Part shown: positions 38,473 through 45,300 of the stretch, piece by piece
Position numbering within the stretch: the stretch's first letter is position 1
How the letters are laid out: every line of letters begins with the position of its first letter
DNA from: Motilibacter aurantiacus
GTDB lineage: Bacteria; Actinomycetota; Actinomycetes; Motilibacterales; Motilibacteraceae
DNA: 64,000 bases
Reading direction: 5' to 3'
Assembly (NCBI RefSeq): GCF_011250645.1
Contig: NZ_JAANNO010000002.1
Coordinates: forward strand, 203,483-267,482
Made by a program: the position numbers and the translations under genes
Notes under the pieces: generated by a model
What the model was told of the DNA's origin: nothing
Databases searched by the model: none
The model's input: only the letters and a program-made list of their open reading frames with translations

Positions 38473-38541
38473 GACCGGCGACAGCCGGTCGGTGCTCCGT
38501 CAGGAGCACAAGGAGACATGACAACCGACCCCCACCTGTAG
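38473..38541 (+). promoter_or_regulatory. structured leader with mini-ORF upstream of the RepL-like gene
   Basis: Two adjacent perfect hairpins: GACCGGC/GCCGGTC (38473-38490, loop GACA) and TGCTCC/GGAGCA (38493-38508, loop GTCA). They are followed directly by AAGGAG and a seven-codon frame MTTDPHL (38518-38541). The RepL-like start codon is 52 bp further on with its own AAAGGA. The layout resembles translational-attenuation leaders that control replication proteins; function is inferred. The two-base spacing of AAGGAG to the mini-ORF ATG is short. Confidence 0.4.
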
Positions 38542-38593
38542 TGGAGCTCACGCCACCAAGTGGTCGGACCAGCCCCACCACCAAAGGACAGCC

Positions 38594-39319
38594 ATGCAAA
38601 CGACTACCTGGACCAGTCACACCGACTCCGACACGACGGTGCTCGACGGCGTGGTCCACGGACCCGGCGGCTACTCGCGCTCCGTCGAGACGCTCGATGG
38701 GCAGGCCCGGAGGGAGCAGCACGCGACCTCCCCGGAGGAGCACGCCGAGAACCGAGTGAAGCGCAACCTCCCCCGGACCGCAGAGCTACGAACCATCAAC
38801 GGCTACACGGGCGAGGTGACGGAGAGGGCCGGGGTCGTGGGGCGCGAGGGCGACGTCTTCGTAGTGCGCCCGCAGTCGAAGGGGCGACCGCACGTCTGGA
38901 AGCGGGACGACGGCTTCTGGTTCATGACGCTCGTCTCCAGTGCGAGGCACATCGCCGCGGCCAAGCTCCCCGGCGCTGCCGGGGCTGTCCTCTGGGCGCT
39001 GCTCGGCGAACTGCGCCCGGCGGCCGGCAACGTCGTGACGGCGTCCTGGTCACGGCTCGCGCAGACGACGACGTACGACCGGAAGACCGTCGGCGCAGCG
39101 CTTCGCGCCTTGGAGGAGGCGGAACTGCTCGCGAAGCTGCCAACCGATGGTCGAGCCACCGCCTCATACATGGTCAACCCGAGGCTCATCTTCTGCGGCG
39201 GGACCGAGGCGCGGCGCGACGCAGTGCGGCTCTGGAAGACCCTCCACGGAGAAGACCTCTCGCACCGCCCGGGCGCGCTGCAGAACCTCGACGCGCTTTA
39301 CGAGCCGGGCGACGCCTAG
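38594..39319 (+). CDS. RepL-like winged-helix replication protein
   Basis: A 241-residue protein. Residues about 126-190 form a winged helix: AVLWALLGELRPAAGNVV, SWSRLAQTTTYDRKTVGAALRALEEAELL. Directly after it comes YMVNPRLIFCGG (192-203) and RRDAVRLW. That combination, a MarR-like wing followed by a Y-M-x-N-P-x-x-x-F-x-G signature, is characteristic of RepL-type plasmid replication proteins. The N-terminal 110 residues are unrelated to known RepL and hold NGYTGEV (69-75). The ATG has AAAGGA upstream. It suggests the element can replicate after excision. Confidence 0.68.
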   Translation: MQTTTWTSHTDSDTTVLDGVVHGPGGYSRSVETLDGQARREQHATSPEEHAENRVKRNLPRTAELRTINGYTGEVTERAGVVGREGDVFVVRPQSKGRPHVWKRDDGFWFMTLVSSARHIAAAKLPGAAGAVLWALLGELRPAAGNVVTASWSRLAQTTTYDRKTVGAALRALEEAELLAKLPTDGRATASYMVNPRLIFCGGTEARRDAVRLWKTLHGEDLSHRPGALQNLDALYEPGDA

Positions 39320-39374
39320 TCGCCGCTCGCCAGGTCGTCTCGGGTGAGCACGGCATCGGGCGGTCGAGGAGCCA

Positions 39375-39394
39375 CCGCAGAGACGTCTCTGCGG
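39375..39394. promoter_or_regulatory. perfect 20-bp palindrome after the RepL-like gene
   Basis: CCGCAGAGAC followed directly by its complement GTCTCTGCGG, 56 bp past the RepL-like stop codon. With no loop it suits a dimeric repressor operator or a compact bidirectional terminator between the convergent plus- and minus-strand genes. Confidence 0.5.
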
Positions 39395-39444
39395 GCGTGT
39401 GAGGACCCGTCCGGGCGCGTGCAACCGGTCTTCGTTGGCCACGT

Positions 39445-39630
39445 TCACGTCGACCAGCGCAAAAACGCGTAGAGCGCACCACCCCCAGCCGCCACGACGT
39501 TGGCGCGGCGCAGCAGGAGAAGTAGGCCGAACCTCATGGTCGTGCCCCACCCGCTTCTGGCGACTCGAAGCAGCGTGGCCAGCTCGTCGGATGTCGTCGA
39601 CGGCGTCGTAGCGCGCTGAAGCGAAGGCAT
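39445..39630 (-). CDS. small single-span membrane protein, unknown
   Basis: A 61-residue frame on the minus strand, MPSLQRATTPSTTSDELATL then a hydrophobic FGLLLLL-RR-ANVVAAGGGALYAFL segment. GGAGG lies directly upstream of the ATG, a strong ribosome site. It is convergent with the RepL-like gene and downstream of the zinc-ribbon-like gene. No family recognised. Confidence 0.5.
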   Translation of the reverse strand: MPSLQRATTPSTTSDELATLLRVARSGWGTTMRFGLLLLLRRANVVAAGGGALYAFLRWST

Positions 39631-39751
39631 CTGACCTCCAGTGGGCGTCCTTGTAGGACCCACCGGGTCAGCGGGCTTGCACGGTTCCGCCGGAGACGAA
39701 ACCAGCGAGGAAGGTCACCCCGTCCTCGCCCAGGGACTACTCCAGGTAGCC

Positions 39752-40126
39752 CTAGAAGGGTAGCAAGGAGAGGTCCAGCTCGTACTGCCCGACACGGTCA
39801 AGTTCATCCACGAGGTTCCACCACTTCGAGCCCTCGATGCGCGGGCTTCTTCGGCAGCGCGGGCAGATGAACTCATACGAGCTACGGCTCCATGTGCGGC
39901 CCGCACCCTCAAGCTCACCCGCGGAGTCGGGCGGCGCGAACCACCTCAGCGCGTTGTTCATCCCGTGAGAGCCGTCGAGCTCCCGACGGGCGGTTGTCAA
40001 GAGCATGCGCTTGTGCTGCCCCCGGTCGGTGCAGACGACGAACACGAAGAAGTCGACCTCGAACCCCGACTGCGTGTACTGACGAGGTGCGTCCGGGGCC
40101 AGACGGCCTCCCTCCGCCTCATGCAC
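39752..40126 (-). CDS. hypothetical protein with paired metal-ligand motifs
   Basis: A 124-residue frame from GTG 40126, which has AAGGAC seven bases upstream; a TTG two codons earlier is also in frame. C32 and H38 lie in VCTDRGQHKR and C88 and C91 in FICPRCRR, a pattern that fits a split zinc ribbon. The C-terminal third is KWWNLVDELDRVGQYELDLS. It seems a real gene from composition and ribosome site. The family is not recognised; small zinc-ribbon proteins of this type recur in actinobacterial mobile elements. Confidence 0.68.
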   Translation of the reverse strand: MHEAEGGRLAPDAPRQYTQSGFEVDFFVFVVCTDRGQHKRMLLTTARRELDGSHGMNNALRWFAPPDSAGELEGAGRTWSRSSYEFICPRCRRSPRIEGSKWWNLVDELDRVGQYELDLSLLPF

Positions 40127-40486
40127 TTGCAATGTCCTTCAACCTCATCGCGGTGGTGGCGTACTCGACGACTCCGTGCGCCTCGGCTCTCGCTCGCATG
40201 TTCCTCCTCGGCACAGATGGGGCGTACCAGCCCCAGCGTCGCCGAGACCGCTTGCAGCCGCCAGAGCCGACGCCACGCCGCTCTCACTCGCGCAACGCGC
40301 CGGTTCAGCGGCGCTTGGGTGTCACACGTGCGACACCTACAGACCGCCAGTAGCGCCGTCAGATGGTGCAGTGAGCGCAACCTGGGCACCGAGGCGGCCG
40401 GGACCAGCGTCACCTCCGCGGCGTTGGCCTCCAGCGCGCCCGAGCCTAGGCCTCCAGCGCGCCCGGGCCTGGCAGCCCTGGGCTGG
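40127..40486. other. 360-bp gene-free stretch in the element
   Basis: Between the DUF4760-like gene and the zinc-ribbon-like gene. A tandem duplication of about 19 bp containing CCAGCGCGCCCG lies at about 40,430-40,470, just after the DUF4760-like stop, and may form a terminator with neighbouring CCTGG/CCAGG motifs. I find no protein frame with a ribosome site and no RNA gene. Confidence 0.5.
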
Positions 40487-41047
40487 TCAGTCCTCGAGGG
40501 TTCCTGGCAGCGGAGGCTGCGGCGTCCGTTCTCGGTCTGCCAGGGCCATGATGAGCCAGTCAAAGTGCTCGAAAGCGGTCGGGTGCGCAAGCCGGCCCGC
40601 GGCAGCGCTGCCCTGCCGGACCGACGCGATGTAGTAGCGGAACGTCTGGTGGGTCTCCTTGAGGAAGCCGTTGGCGAGGTGGTAGACGATGTCTCCGCTG
40701 TAGGCCCTCATGCGAACACCGAGTCCAAGGTGCTCCATGTTCTCGAGCATCGGACGCACCCGCTTACGGACCTCCTCATCGAAGGCGTGAGTCCGCAACG
40801 CGTGGTCGAGCGTCCAGCCCTGTGTCTTGACGTAGTCAAGGATCTCGTCGTACTGCTGCACGACGACCCGCTGCCACTCCAGGGTGAACGTCATGGTGAC
40901 CTGAGCGCGGGTGTGCTCGTTCGCCCGGATCGACGCCGTCGCCTGCCGAGAGATGGTGCGCGCGGCGTAGATGACCAGGGCGATGGTCAGGAGGGTGGAG
41001 CAGCACGCGGCGATGGCGCCGACTGCTGTCCAGAAGGTCTGACCCAT
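40487..41047 (-). CDS. DUF4760-like membrane protein
   Basis: A 186-residue protein with one N-terminal transmembrane helix (TFWTAVGAIAACCSTLLTIALVIYAAR, about 4-30). An amphipathic cytosolic part follows, including TFTLEWQRVVVQQYDEILDYV, a helical bundle and the pattern ETHQTFRYYIASVRQG. This layout, a short membrane anchor followed by a helical domain with a regularly spaced W/Y pattern, fits DUF4760, common as cargo of phages and mobile elements. The ATG at 41047 is certain from the membrane helix. Function unknown. Confidence 0.72.
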   Translation of the reverse strand: MGQTFWTAVGAIAACCSTLLTIALVIYAARTISRQATASIRANEHTRAQVTMTFTLEWQRVVVQQYDEILDYVKTQGWTLDHALRTHAFDEEVRKRVRPMLENMEHLGLGVRMRAYSGDIVYHLANGFLKETHQTFRYYIASVRQGSAAAGRLAHPTAFEHFDWLIMALADRERTPQPPLPGTLED

Positions 41048-41173
41048 GGCTCCCCCATCCCGGCTTGCCCCAGCGACGCCGTCTCCGAGCGTGGACGAGC
41101 GCGGTGTCAGAGACTAGGCCCCAGAGGTCACATTCGTCACGTAGTGCTCAGAGCAGCGAACGGCTGGCACACC

Positions 41174-41231
41174 GTGAGTGGGCCGGCCGCAAGGAGCTAA
41201 CCCCGACCGCCACGCACTCACCCTTGCGGCC
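41174..41231. repeat. interleaved inverted repeats (mutually exclusive stems)
   Basis: Two perfect inverted repeats cross each other: GTGAGTG (41174-41180) pairs with CACTCAC (41215-41221), and GGCCGCAAGG (41185-41194) pairs with CCTTGCGGCC (41222-41231). The order is A-B-A'-B', so both stems together would need a pseudoknot; otherwise they are alternatives. It lies between the DUF4760-like gene and the first nonapeptide unit. Confidence 0.6.
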
Positions 41232-41242
41232 GCAAACGCAGC

Positions 41243-41267
41243 GAAGCCCGGGGTCGCCCCGGGCTTC
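41243..41267 (-). terminator. terminator after the left nonapeptide ORF
   Basis: GAAGCCCGGGG (41243-41253) and CCCCGGGCTTC (41257-41267) form a perfect 11-bp stem with a 3-nt loop. It begins 28 bp past the stop codon of the peptide frame at 41296-41325. Confidence 0.7.
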
Positions 41268-41295
41268 CGCTGGACTGTGACTTGGCGGGCTGGAC

Positions 41296-41325
41296 CTACA
41301 GGTCCCGCTCGATCTCCCGTGCCAT
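41296..41325 (-). CDS. nine-residue peptide ORF MAREIERDL, left copy
   Basis: A ten-codon frame, ATG to TAG, encoding MAREIERDL. GAAAGGA precedes the ATG by six bases, an ideal ribosome site. A strong hairpin follows. A second copy at 41574-41603 encodes the identical peptide and differs by one synonymous base in the third codon (CGG here, CGC there), while surrounding sequences are unrelated except for hairpins. That pattern suggests selection on the peptide. It is charged and has no export signal. Role unknown: signalling, leader or regulatory peptide are all possible. Confidence 0.6.
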   Translation of the reverse strand: MAREIERDL

Positions 41326-41481
41326 CTCGCATCCTTTCGGCAGTGCAGGAACCGGACGGCCAGGTTACACGCCGGTACGTGAACCGCCACCGCAATCAAG
41401 GTCTTGCCCCTGCCGCTCCAGCACAACCCTCGATGCGCCCGTGGAGCGCGGCCCGGGCGGGAGGCTGGTGCGGTCTAGCAA

Positions 41482-41510
41482 CGAGGCCCGGGGGAGAACC
41501 CCGGGCCTCG
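41482..41510 (-). terminator. second hairpin downstream of the right nonapeptide ORF
   Basis: CGAGGCCCGGGG (41482-41493) and CCCCGGGCCTCG (41499-41510) make a perfect 12-bp stem with loop GAGAA. On the minus strand it is followed by TTGCTAGACC, the same tail as the hairpin at 41520-41548, so the two are a tandem duplication. Confidence 0.75.
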
Positions 41511-41519
41511 GTCTAGCAG

Positions 41520-41548
41520 CGAGGCCCAGGGGGGACCCCCGGGCCTCG
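41520..41548 (-). terminator. first hairpin downstream of the right nonapeptide ORF
   Basis: CGAGGCCC (41520-41527) and GGGCCTCG (41541-41548) pair, with an inner GGGGG/CCCCC stem offset by one unpaired A. It begins 26 bp past the stop of the peptide frame at 41574-41603 and is followed on the minus strand by CTGCTAGACC. Confidence 0.75.
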
Positions 41549-41573
41549 GTTCGTAGTTCATGGATTCGCGGGC

Positions 41574-41603
41574 CTACAGGTCCCGCTCGATCTCGCGTGC
41601 CAT
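41574..41603 (-). CDS. nine-residue peptide ORF MAREIERDL, right copy
   Basis: Identical peptide to the copy at 41296-41325. The ribosome site AGAGGA lies nine bases before the ATG. Two tandem hairpin terminators follow. The stop codon is again TAG. Nothing else in the 270 bp on either side is coding on this strand, so it is a stand-alone transcription unit. It lies 338 bp inside the right attachment site. Confidence 0.6.
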   Translation of the reverse strand: MAREIERDL

Positions 41604-41846
41604 CGTTGCCGTTCCTCTCCGCTCACCAGACGGGCGAGCCATCTCTGTAACAACCCATCGACCGCCGGCATGCCCTGTTGAGTGCTACGACCACTCTGAA
41701 GTGTCGTCCGCGCTGACGGCCCCCCTCAACACGAGCTGCTACAGGAGGACGCTACAGCGACCACGCCACGATGCAAGCATCCGTACGGAGTGGCGACGAA
41801 CCGTCAGCGATACAGCCGACTGTCCACCCCGCGTTGGTCTTACCCC

Positions 41847-42893
41847 CTACGTGCACTCTTGTACCAGTTTGTCCATCGTTTCGGCCCAGCTGGGGCAGCG
41901 GGCGACCGCGTCCAGCAGTGAGGTGTCATCCTGTTCTGGCGCCTCGTCGAGGAACAGCACGCCGCGGTGGGCCAGTGAGACCGCGCCGGGGCGGGGCACA
42001 CCGCTGCCGCCGCCGACGACGGCCGCGGTGGTCGCGCTGTGGTGCGGGGCCTGGAACGGCGGCCGTTCCACCAGCGGCACCGCAGGGTCGAGCACCCCGG
42101 CCAGCGAGTGGACGGCGGTGACCTCCAGCGCGTCCTCGCGCTCCAGCGGCGGGAGCAGCCCCGGCAGCCGCTCGGCCAGCATCGTCTTGCCGGTGCCCGG
42201 CGCGCCCACCAGGAAGAGCGCGTGCCCACCGGCGGCCGCCACCTCGACGGCGTGGCGAGCCTCCTCCTGGCCGACCACGTCCGCGAGGTCCTTGCCCACT
42301 GCAGGACGCACCGCGGGCCCACCGGGCGGGACGGCGAGCACGGGCTCCTCCTCCGGCACCTGCACCCCGCGCAGCAGCGCGGCCAGCTGCCGCAGCGAGC
42401 GCAGCCCCAAGACCTCCACACCGGGCACCAGCGCCGCCTCCGACGCGTTCGCCTCCGGCACCACCACACGGCTTAGCCCCGCCCGGGCAGCCGAGGACAC
42501 CGCGGGGAGCACGCCGCGCACCGGGCGCAGCCGCCCGTCCAGGCCGAGCTCGCCCAGCAGCGCCGTCCGCTCCAGCACCGCCGGGTCGAGCGCCGGCTCG
42601 TCCTCGGGGCAGGCGCCGGCCAGCAGCACCGCCACCGCGATCGCCAGGTCGAACCCGGACCCCCGTTTCGGCAGGCTGGCCGGCGACAGCCCCACCGTCA
42701 CCCGTGACTGCGGCCACCGCTCGCCGCTGTTTATCACCGCCGCCCGCACCCGGTCGCGAGCCTCCGACAGCGCGGCGTCCGGCAGGCCGACCAGGACGAA
42801 CGCCGGCAGCCCCGGCGCGACGTGCGCCTCGACCTCGACGACCGACCCCTCGACCCCGACCAGCGCGACCGAGCGCGCCGTCGCCAACGCCAT
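41847..42893 (-). pseudogene. comM: comM (YifB), 5' fragment ending in element sequence
   Basis: Starts at ATG 42893, sharing one base with the yraN stop. Encodes the N-terminal S5-like/ChlI domain (VEGSVVEVEAHVAPGLPAFV), the Walker A motif GAPGTGKTMLAERL, and reaches Walker B as GVLFLDEAPE. From 41940 on the frame runs into element DNA (QDDTSLLDAVARCPSW...) and stops at 41847. The 313 codons before the core plus the 209 codons (with stop) at 33980-34606 make one continuous frame. As it stands the protein lacks sensor and lid regions and is presumably inactive. Confidence 0.93.
41919..41954. other. right attachment site: element-side arm plus 14-bp core
   Basis: TGAGGTGTCA (41919-41928) lies 12 bp from the core GCCTCGTCGAGGAA (41941-41954). 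The core is identical to that at 34593-34606; the arm is the exact reverse complement of the arm next to the left core. On the comM side the sequence continues as intact coding sequence for the ATPase. Confidence 0.85.
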
Positions 42894-43249
42894 CACGACA
42901 CCCCGCGCAGGTGCTCGACCCGGGCCGCGCCGCTCGTCCCGCGCGTCACCGCGACCACGTCGATACGGACCTGCGGCGGGTGCACTCCCCGCTCGGCGAG
43001 CCACCGCGCCGCCAGGCGGCGCAGCCGCGCCTGCTTCACGGCCGTGACCGCCTCCTGCGGGCTCCCGAACGACGCCGACCGCCGGGTCTTCACCTCGCAC
43101 ACGACCAGCGCGTCGCCGTCGCGCGCCACGATGTCGACCTCCCCGAGGTCACACCGCCAGTTGCGCTCCAGCACGACCAGCCCCGCGTCGGCCAGGAACC
43201 GCGCCGCCACGTCCTCGCCGTAGCGGCCGAGCGACCCGCGCGCGGTCAT
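42893..43249 (-). CDS. YraN/UPF0102 endonuclease-fold protein
   Basis: A 118-residue protein with a PD-(D/E)XK-like core: E37 and D39 in [11 protein letters not shown], and E52-x-K54 in VCEVKTRR. N-terminal [16 protein letters not shown] matches the family. Activity is unproven; the family is usually adjacent to comM-dprA and may act in DNA processing. ATG 43249 starts the family similarity. Its TGA overlaps the comM ATG. Confidence 0.9.
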   Translation of the reverse strand: MTARGSLGRYGEDVAARFLADAGLVVLERNWRCDLGEVDIVARDGDALVVCEVKTRRSASFGSPQEAVTAVKQARLRRLAARWLAERGVHPPQVRIDVVAVTRGTSGAARVEHLRGVS

Positions 43250-43430
43250 GCCCCCCGGCTGCGCCCGCTCCCCCGCCCCCGCACGCCGCGAGCCCGCCCC
43301 CGCACCACCGACCGCCCTGCCCGTGCCGCCCATCGCGCACCACCTCCACGACGAGCGTGGCGCCGCGACGGCCTCCCGCAGGCCACCCGACGACCATCTG
43401 TGGACGCGGAAGGGGCTGTGGACGGCGCGC

Positions 43431-43745
43431 TCAGCTCGGCGAGGGCGGCTCCAGGTCGGCCTTGGCCAGCTCCTCGACGTTGACGTCCTTGAACGTCACC
43501 ACGCGCACGTTGCGCACGAAGCGAGCGGGCCGGTACATGTCCCAGACCCACGCGTCGGCCATCGTGACCTCGAAGTAGACCTCGCCGCCCTCGGTGCTGC
43601 GCGGGACGAGGTCGACGGCATTGGTGAGGTAGAACCGGCGCTCGGTCTCGACGACGTAGGTGAAGAGGCCGACGACGTCGCGGTACTCCCGATAGAGCTG
43701 CAGCTCCATCTCGGTCTCGTACTTCTCGAGGTCCTCGGCGCTCAC
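43431..43745 (-). CDS. DUF2469 protein
   Basis: A 104-residue actinobacteria-specific protein: [20 protein letters not shown] at the start and [20 protein letters not shown] near the end are its hallmark segments. Function unknown. GTG 43745 is preferred (GGGAG seven bases upstream, family start); an upstream GTG would add 13 non-conserved residues. It lies between rnhB and yraN as in other actinomycetes. Confidence 0.9.
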   Translation of the reverse strand: MSAEDLEKYETEMELQLYREYRDVVGLFTYVVETERRFYLTNAVDLVPRSTEGGEVYFEVTMADAWVWDMYRPARFVRNVRVVTFKDVNVEELAKADLEPPSPS

Positions 43746-43780
43746 TTCGGGTCTCCCACGCTCAGCATCGGGCCGGGGCG

Positions 43781-44698
43781 TCAACCGGCCCCGGCGATCC
43801 GGTCATTGTCCACCGCGGCGGCGCCCGCGTCTGCCGGGCCGCGCCCGAGGGCTCGGGCTCCCTCAGGCCCGGCGAGCGTCTCGACCACCTCCAGCTGCTC
43901 GAGCAGCTCCTCGTCGACCGGCTCGTCGCGGCCGGGCAGCCGCCAGGATCGGCGGTGCTGCTCGCACGGCCCGTGCTCGGCCACCGCAGCCGTGTGCCAG
44001 GGGGTCGCGTAGCCGCGGTTCTGCTCCCACCCGAAGGCGGGGTGCCGGCGGGCCAGCTCCTCCATGATCGCGTCACGCTCGGTCTTGGCCAGGATGCTCG
44101 CCGCGGCGATCGACGAGCAGGTCATGTCGCCCTTGACGACGGTCCGGACCGGGACGTCGCACACCCATCCGCCGTCCGGGACGGGGGCCTCCTCCAGCGC
44201 GTCGGCCAGCGTCAGCTGGCCCGGCCGGCGCAGGTAGTTGTGGTTGCCGTCGAGCAGCACCCACTCCGGCCGGCCCGGCAGCGCCGCGACGGCACGCTCG
44301 GCGGCGAGCCGGAGCGCGGCGAGGATGCCGTACGCGTCGATCTCGGCGGCGCTGGCGTGCCCGACAGCACTGGCCGGCGCCCAGCGCCGGATGCGCGGGG
44401 CGAGGGCGACCCGAGCTTCGTGGGTGAGCAGCTTGCTGTCGCGCAGCCCCTGTGGCCCCGGCTTGCAGTCGGCGTCGAGCAGGACCACGCCCACGCTCAC
44501 GGGGCCGGCGAGCGCGCCGCGCCCGACCTCGTCCATCGCGGCCAGCCGCCCTGCGCCCTCCCGCCAGAGCGAGCGCTCGAGCCGCAGGCTCGGCGGGGTG
44601 GAGGGCTTGACGACCCGCTTCGGGCCTCCGCGCCTGCCGCGGCCCTTGCCCGGGCTCGAAGCGCCGCGGGGCGCCGGGACCAGCTGTGGGGCGGGCAT
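43781..44698 (-). CDS. rnhB: ribonuclease HII
   Basis: Removes ribonucleotides from DNA. From ATG 44698 the product has 305 residues, with a basic non-conserved N-terminal extension of about 40 residues (GKGRGRRGGPKRVV). The active site begins MDEVGRGALAGPV (D56, E57), and GDMTCSSIAAASILAKTERD carries the later conserved residues. A GTG at 44740 would extend it into the NUDIX gene and has GAGGGG upstream; the start is not settled. Confidence 0.93.
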   Translation of the reverse strand: MPAPQLVPAPRGASSPGKGRGRRGGPKRVVKPSTPPSLRLERSLWREGAGRLAAMDEVGRGALAGPVSVGVVLLDADCKPGPQGLRDSKLLTHEARVALAPRIRRWAPASAVGHASAAEIDAYGILAALRLAAERAVAALPGRPEWVLLDGNHNYLRRPGQLTLADALEEAPVPDGGWVCDVPVRTVVKGDMTCSSIAAASILAKTERDAIMEELARRHPAFGWEQNRGYATPWHTAAVAEHGPCEQHRRSWRLPGRDEPVDEELLEQLEVVETLAGPEGARALGRGPADAGAAAVDNDRIAGAG

Positions 44699-44730
44699 GT
44701 CCGGCAGGCTAACCCGGCTCCGGCCCGGGC

Positions 44731-45300
44731 TCAGCTCCACCGCTCCAGCCCCTCGGCCACGTGTCGCCCGGCGAGCAGGGCCGGGACGTGCTCGGCCAAC
44801 CGCAAGGGGTACGTCCGCAGCCCGGCGAGCGCCTCCAGCGGCTGCCAGGCGACGGCGAGCAGGGCGCCGGGCGCCTCCGGAGTGGGGTCGAGCGCGCGCT
44901 CGCGGGCCGTGGCCGGCAGGGCGACCAGGTGGACGGTCTCGCGCTGCCAGCGACGGCGGCCCAGCCAGCGGAAGGTGGCGTGACGGGTCCAGGCGATGGT
45001 GCCCACGTCGTCCCGGTCGAGCCTCAGCCCGGTCTCCTCGCGGACCTCGCGCACGACGGCGTCGCGCTCGTCCTCACCCGGCTCGAGCCCGCCTCCGGGC
45101 AGCTCCCACCAGGAGCCGAGCTGCGGCTCGACGGGGTCGCAGACGTGGAGCAGCAGGACGCAGCCGTCCGCGACGAGCAGGCCCTTGGCCGAGCGCCGCC
45201 AGGACTCCCCGGCCGGCAGCGGCTCCGGCGGCAGCCATCGGGCCCCCGAGGAGGTCGGGCTCACCGGCGGCTGCTCAGCCGCCGAGCTCGGCTCCGACAC
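44731..45300 (-). CDS. NUDIX hydrolase
   Basis: A 189-residue protein. The Nudix box GGGLEPGEDERDAVVREVREETGL with its REVREE core is complete. It likely hydrolyses a nucleoside diphosphate derivative; the substrate is unknown. It lies between lepB (26-bp overlap at the start) and rnhB (its stop overlaps the alternative rnhB start), so all three are probably co-transcribed. Confidence 0.92.
   Translation of the reverse strand: MSEPSSAAEQPPVSPTSSGARWLPPEPLPAGESWRRSAKGLLVADGCVLLLHVCDPVEPQLGSWWELPGGGLEPGEDERDAVVREVREETGLRLDRDDVGTIAWTRHATFRWLGRRRWQRETVHLVALPATARERALDPTPEAPGALLAVAWQPLEALAGLRTYPLRLAEHVPALLAGRHVAEGLERWS

Larger units (their letters stand above)
34593..41954. mobile_element. 7.35-kb integrative element inserted in the Walker B codons of comM
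   Basis: Bounded by identical 14-bp direct repeats at 34593-34606 and 41941-41954. It carries a large serine recombinase 71 bp from its left end, replication-type genes (replication-relaxation-like and RepL-like), hairpin-rich non-coding segments, small unknown proteins and two identical nonapeptide frames. No relaxase, DNA-translocase or structural phage gene is visible. Codon usage and base composition are less extreme than in the flanks, especially at 39.3-41.8 kb. It is best read as an integrative plasmid-like, possibly mobilisable, element. Confidence 0.93.

Noticed and set aside
41847..41876. Another ten-codon frame (MDKLVQECT) at the end of the comM 5' fragment
   Set aside because: It is in frame with the truncated comM extension, has no ribosome site and no second copy.
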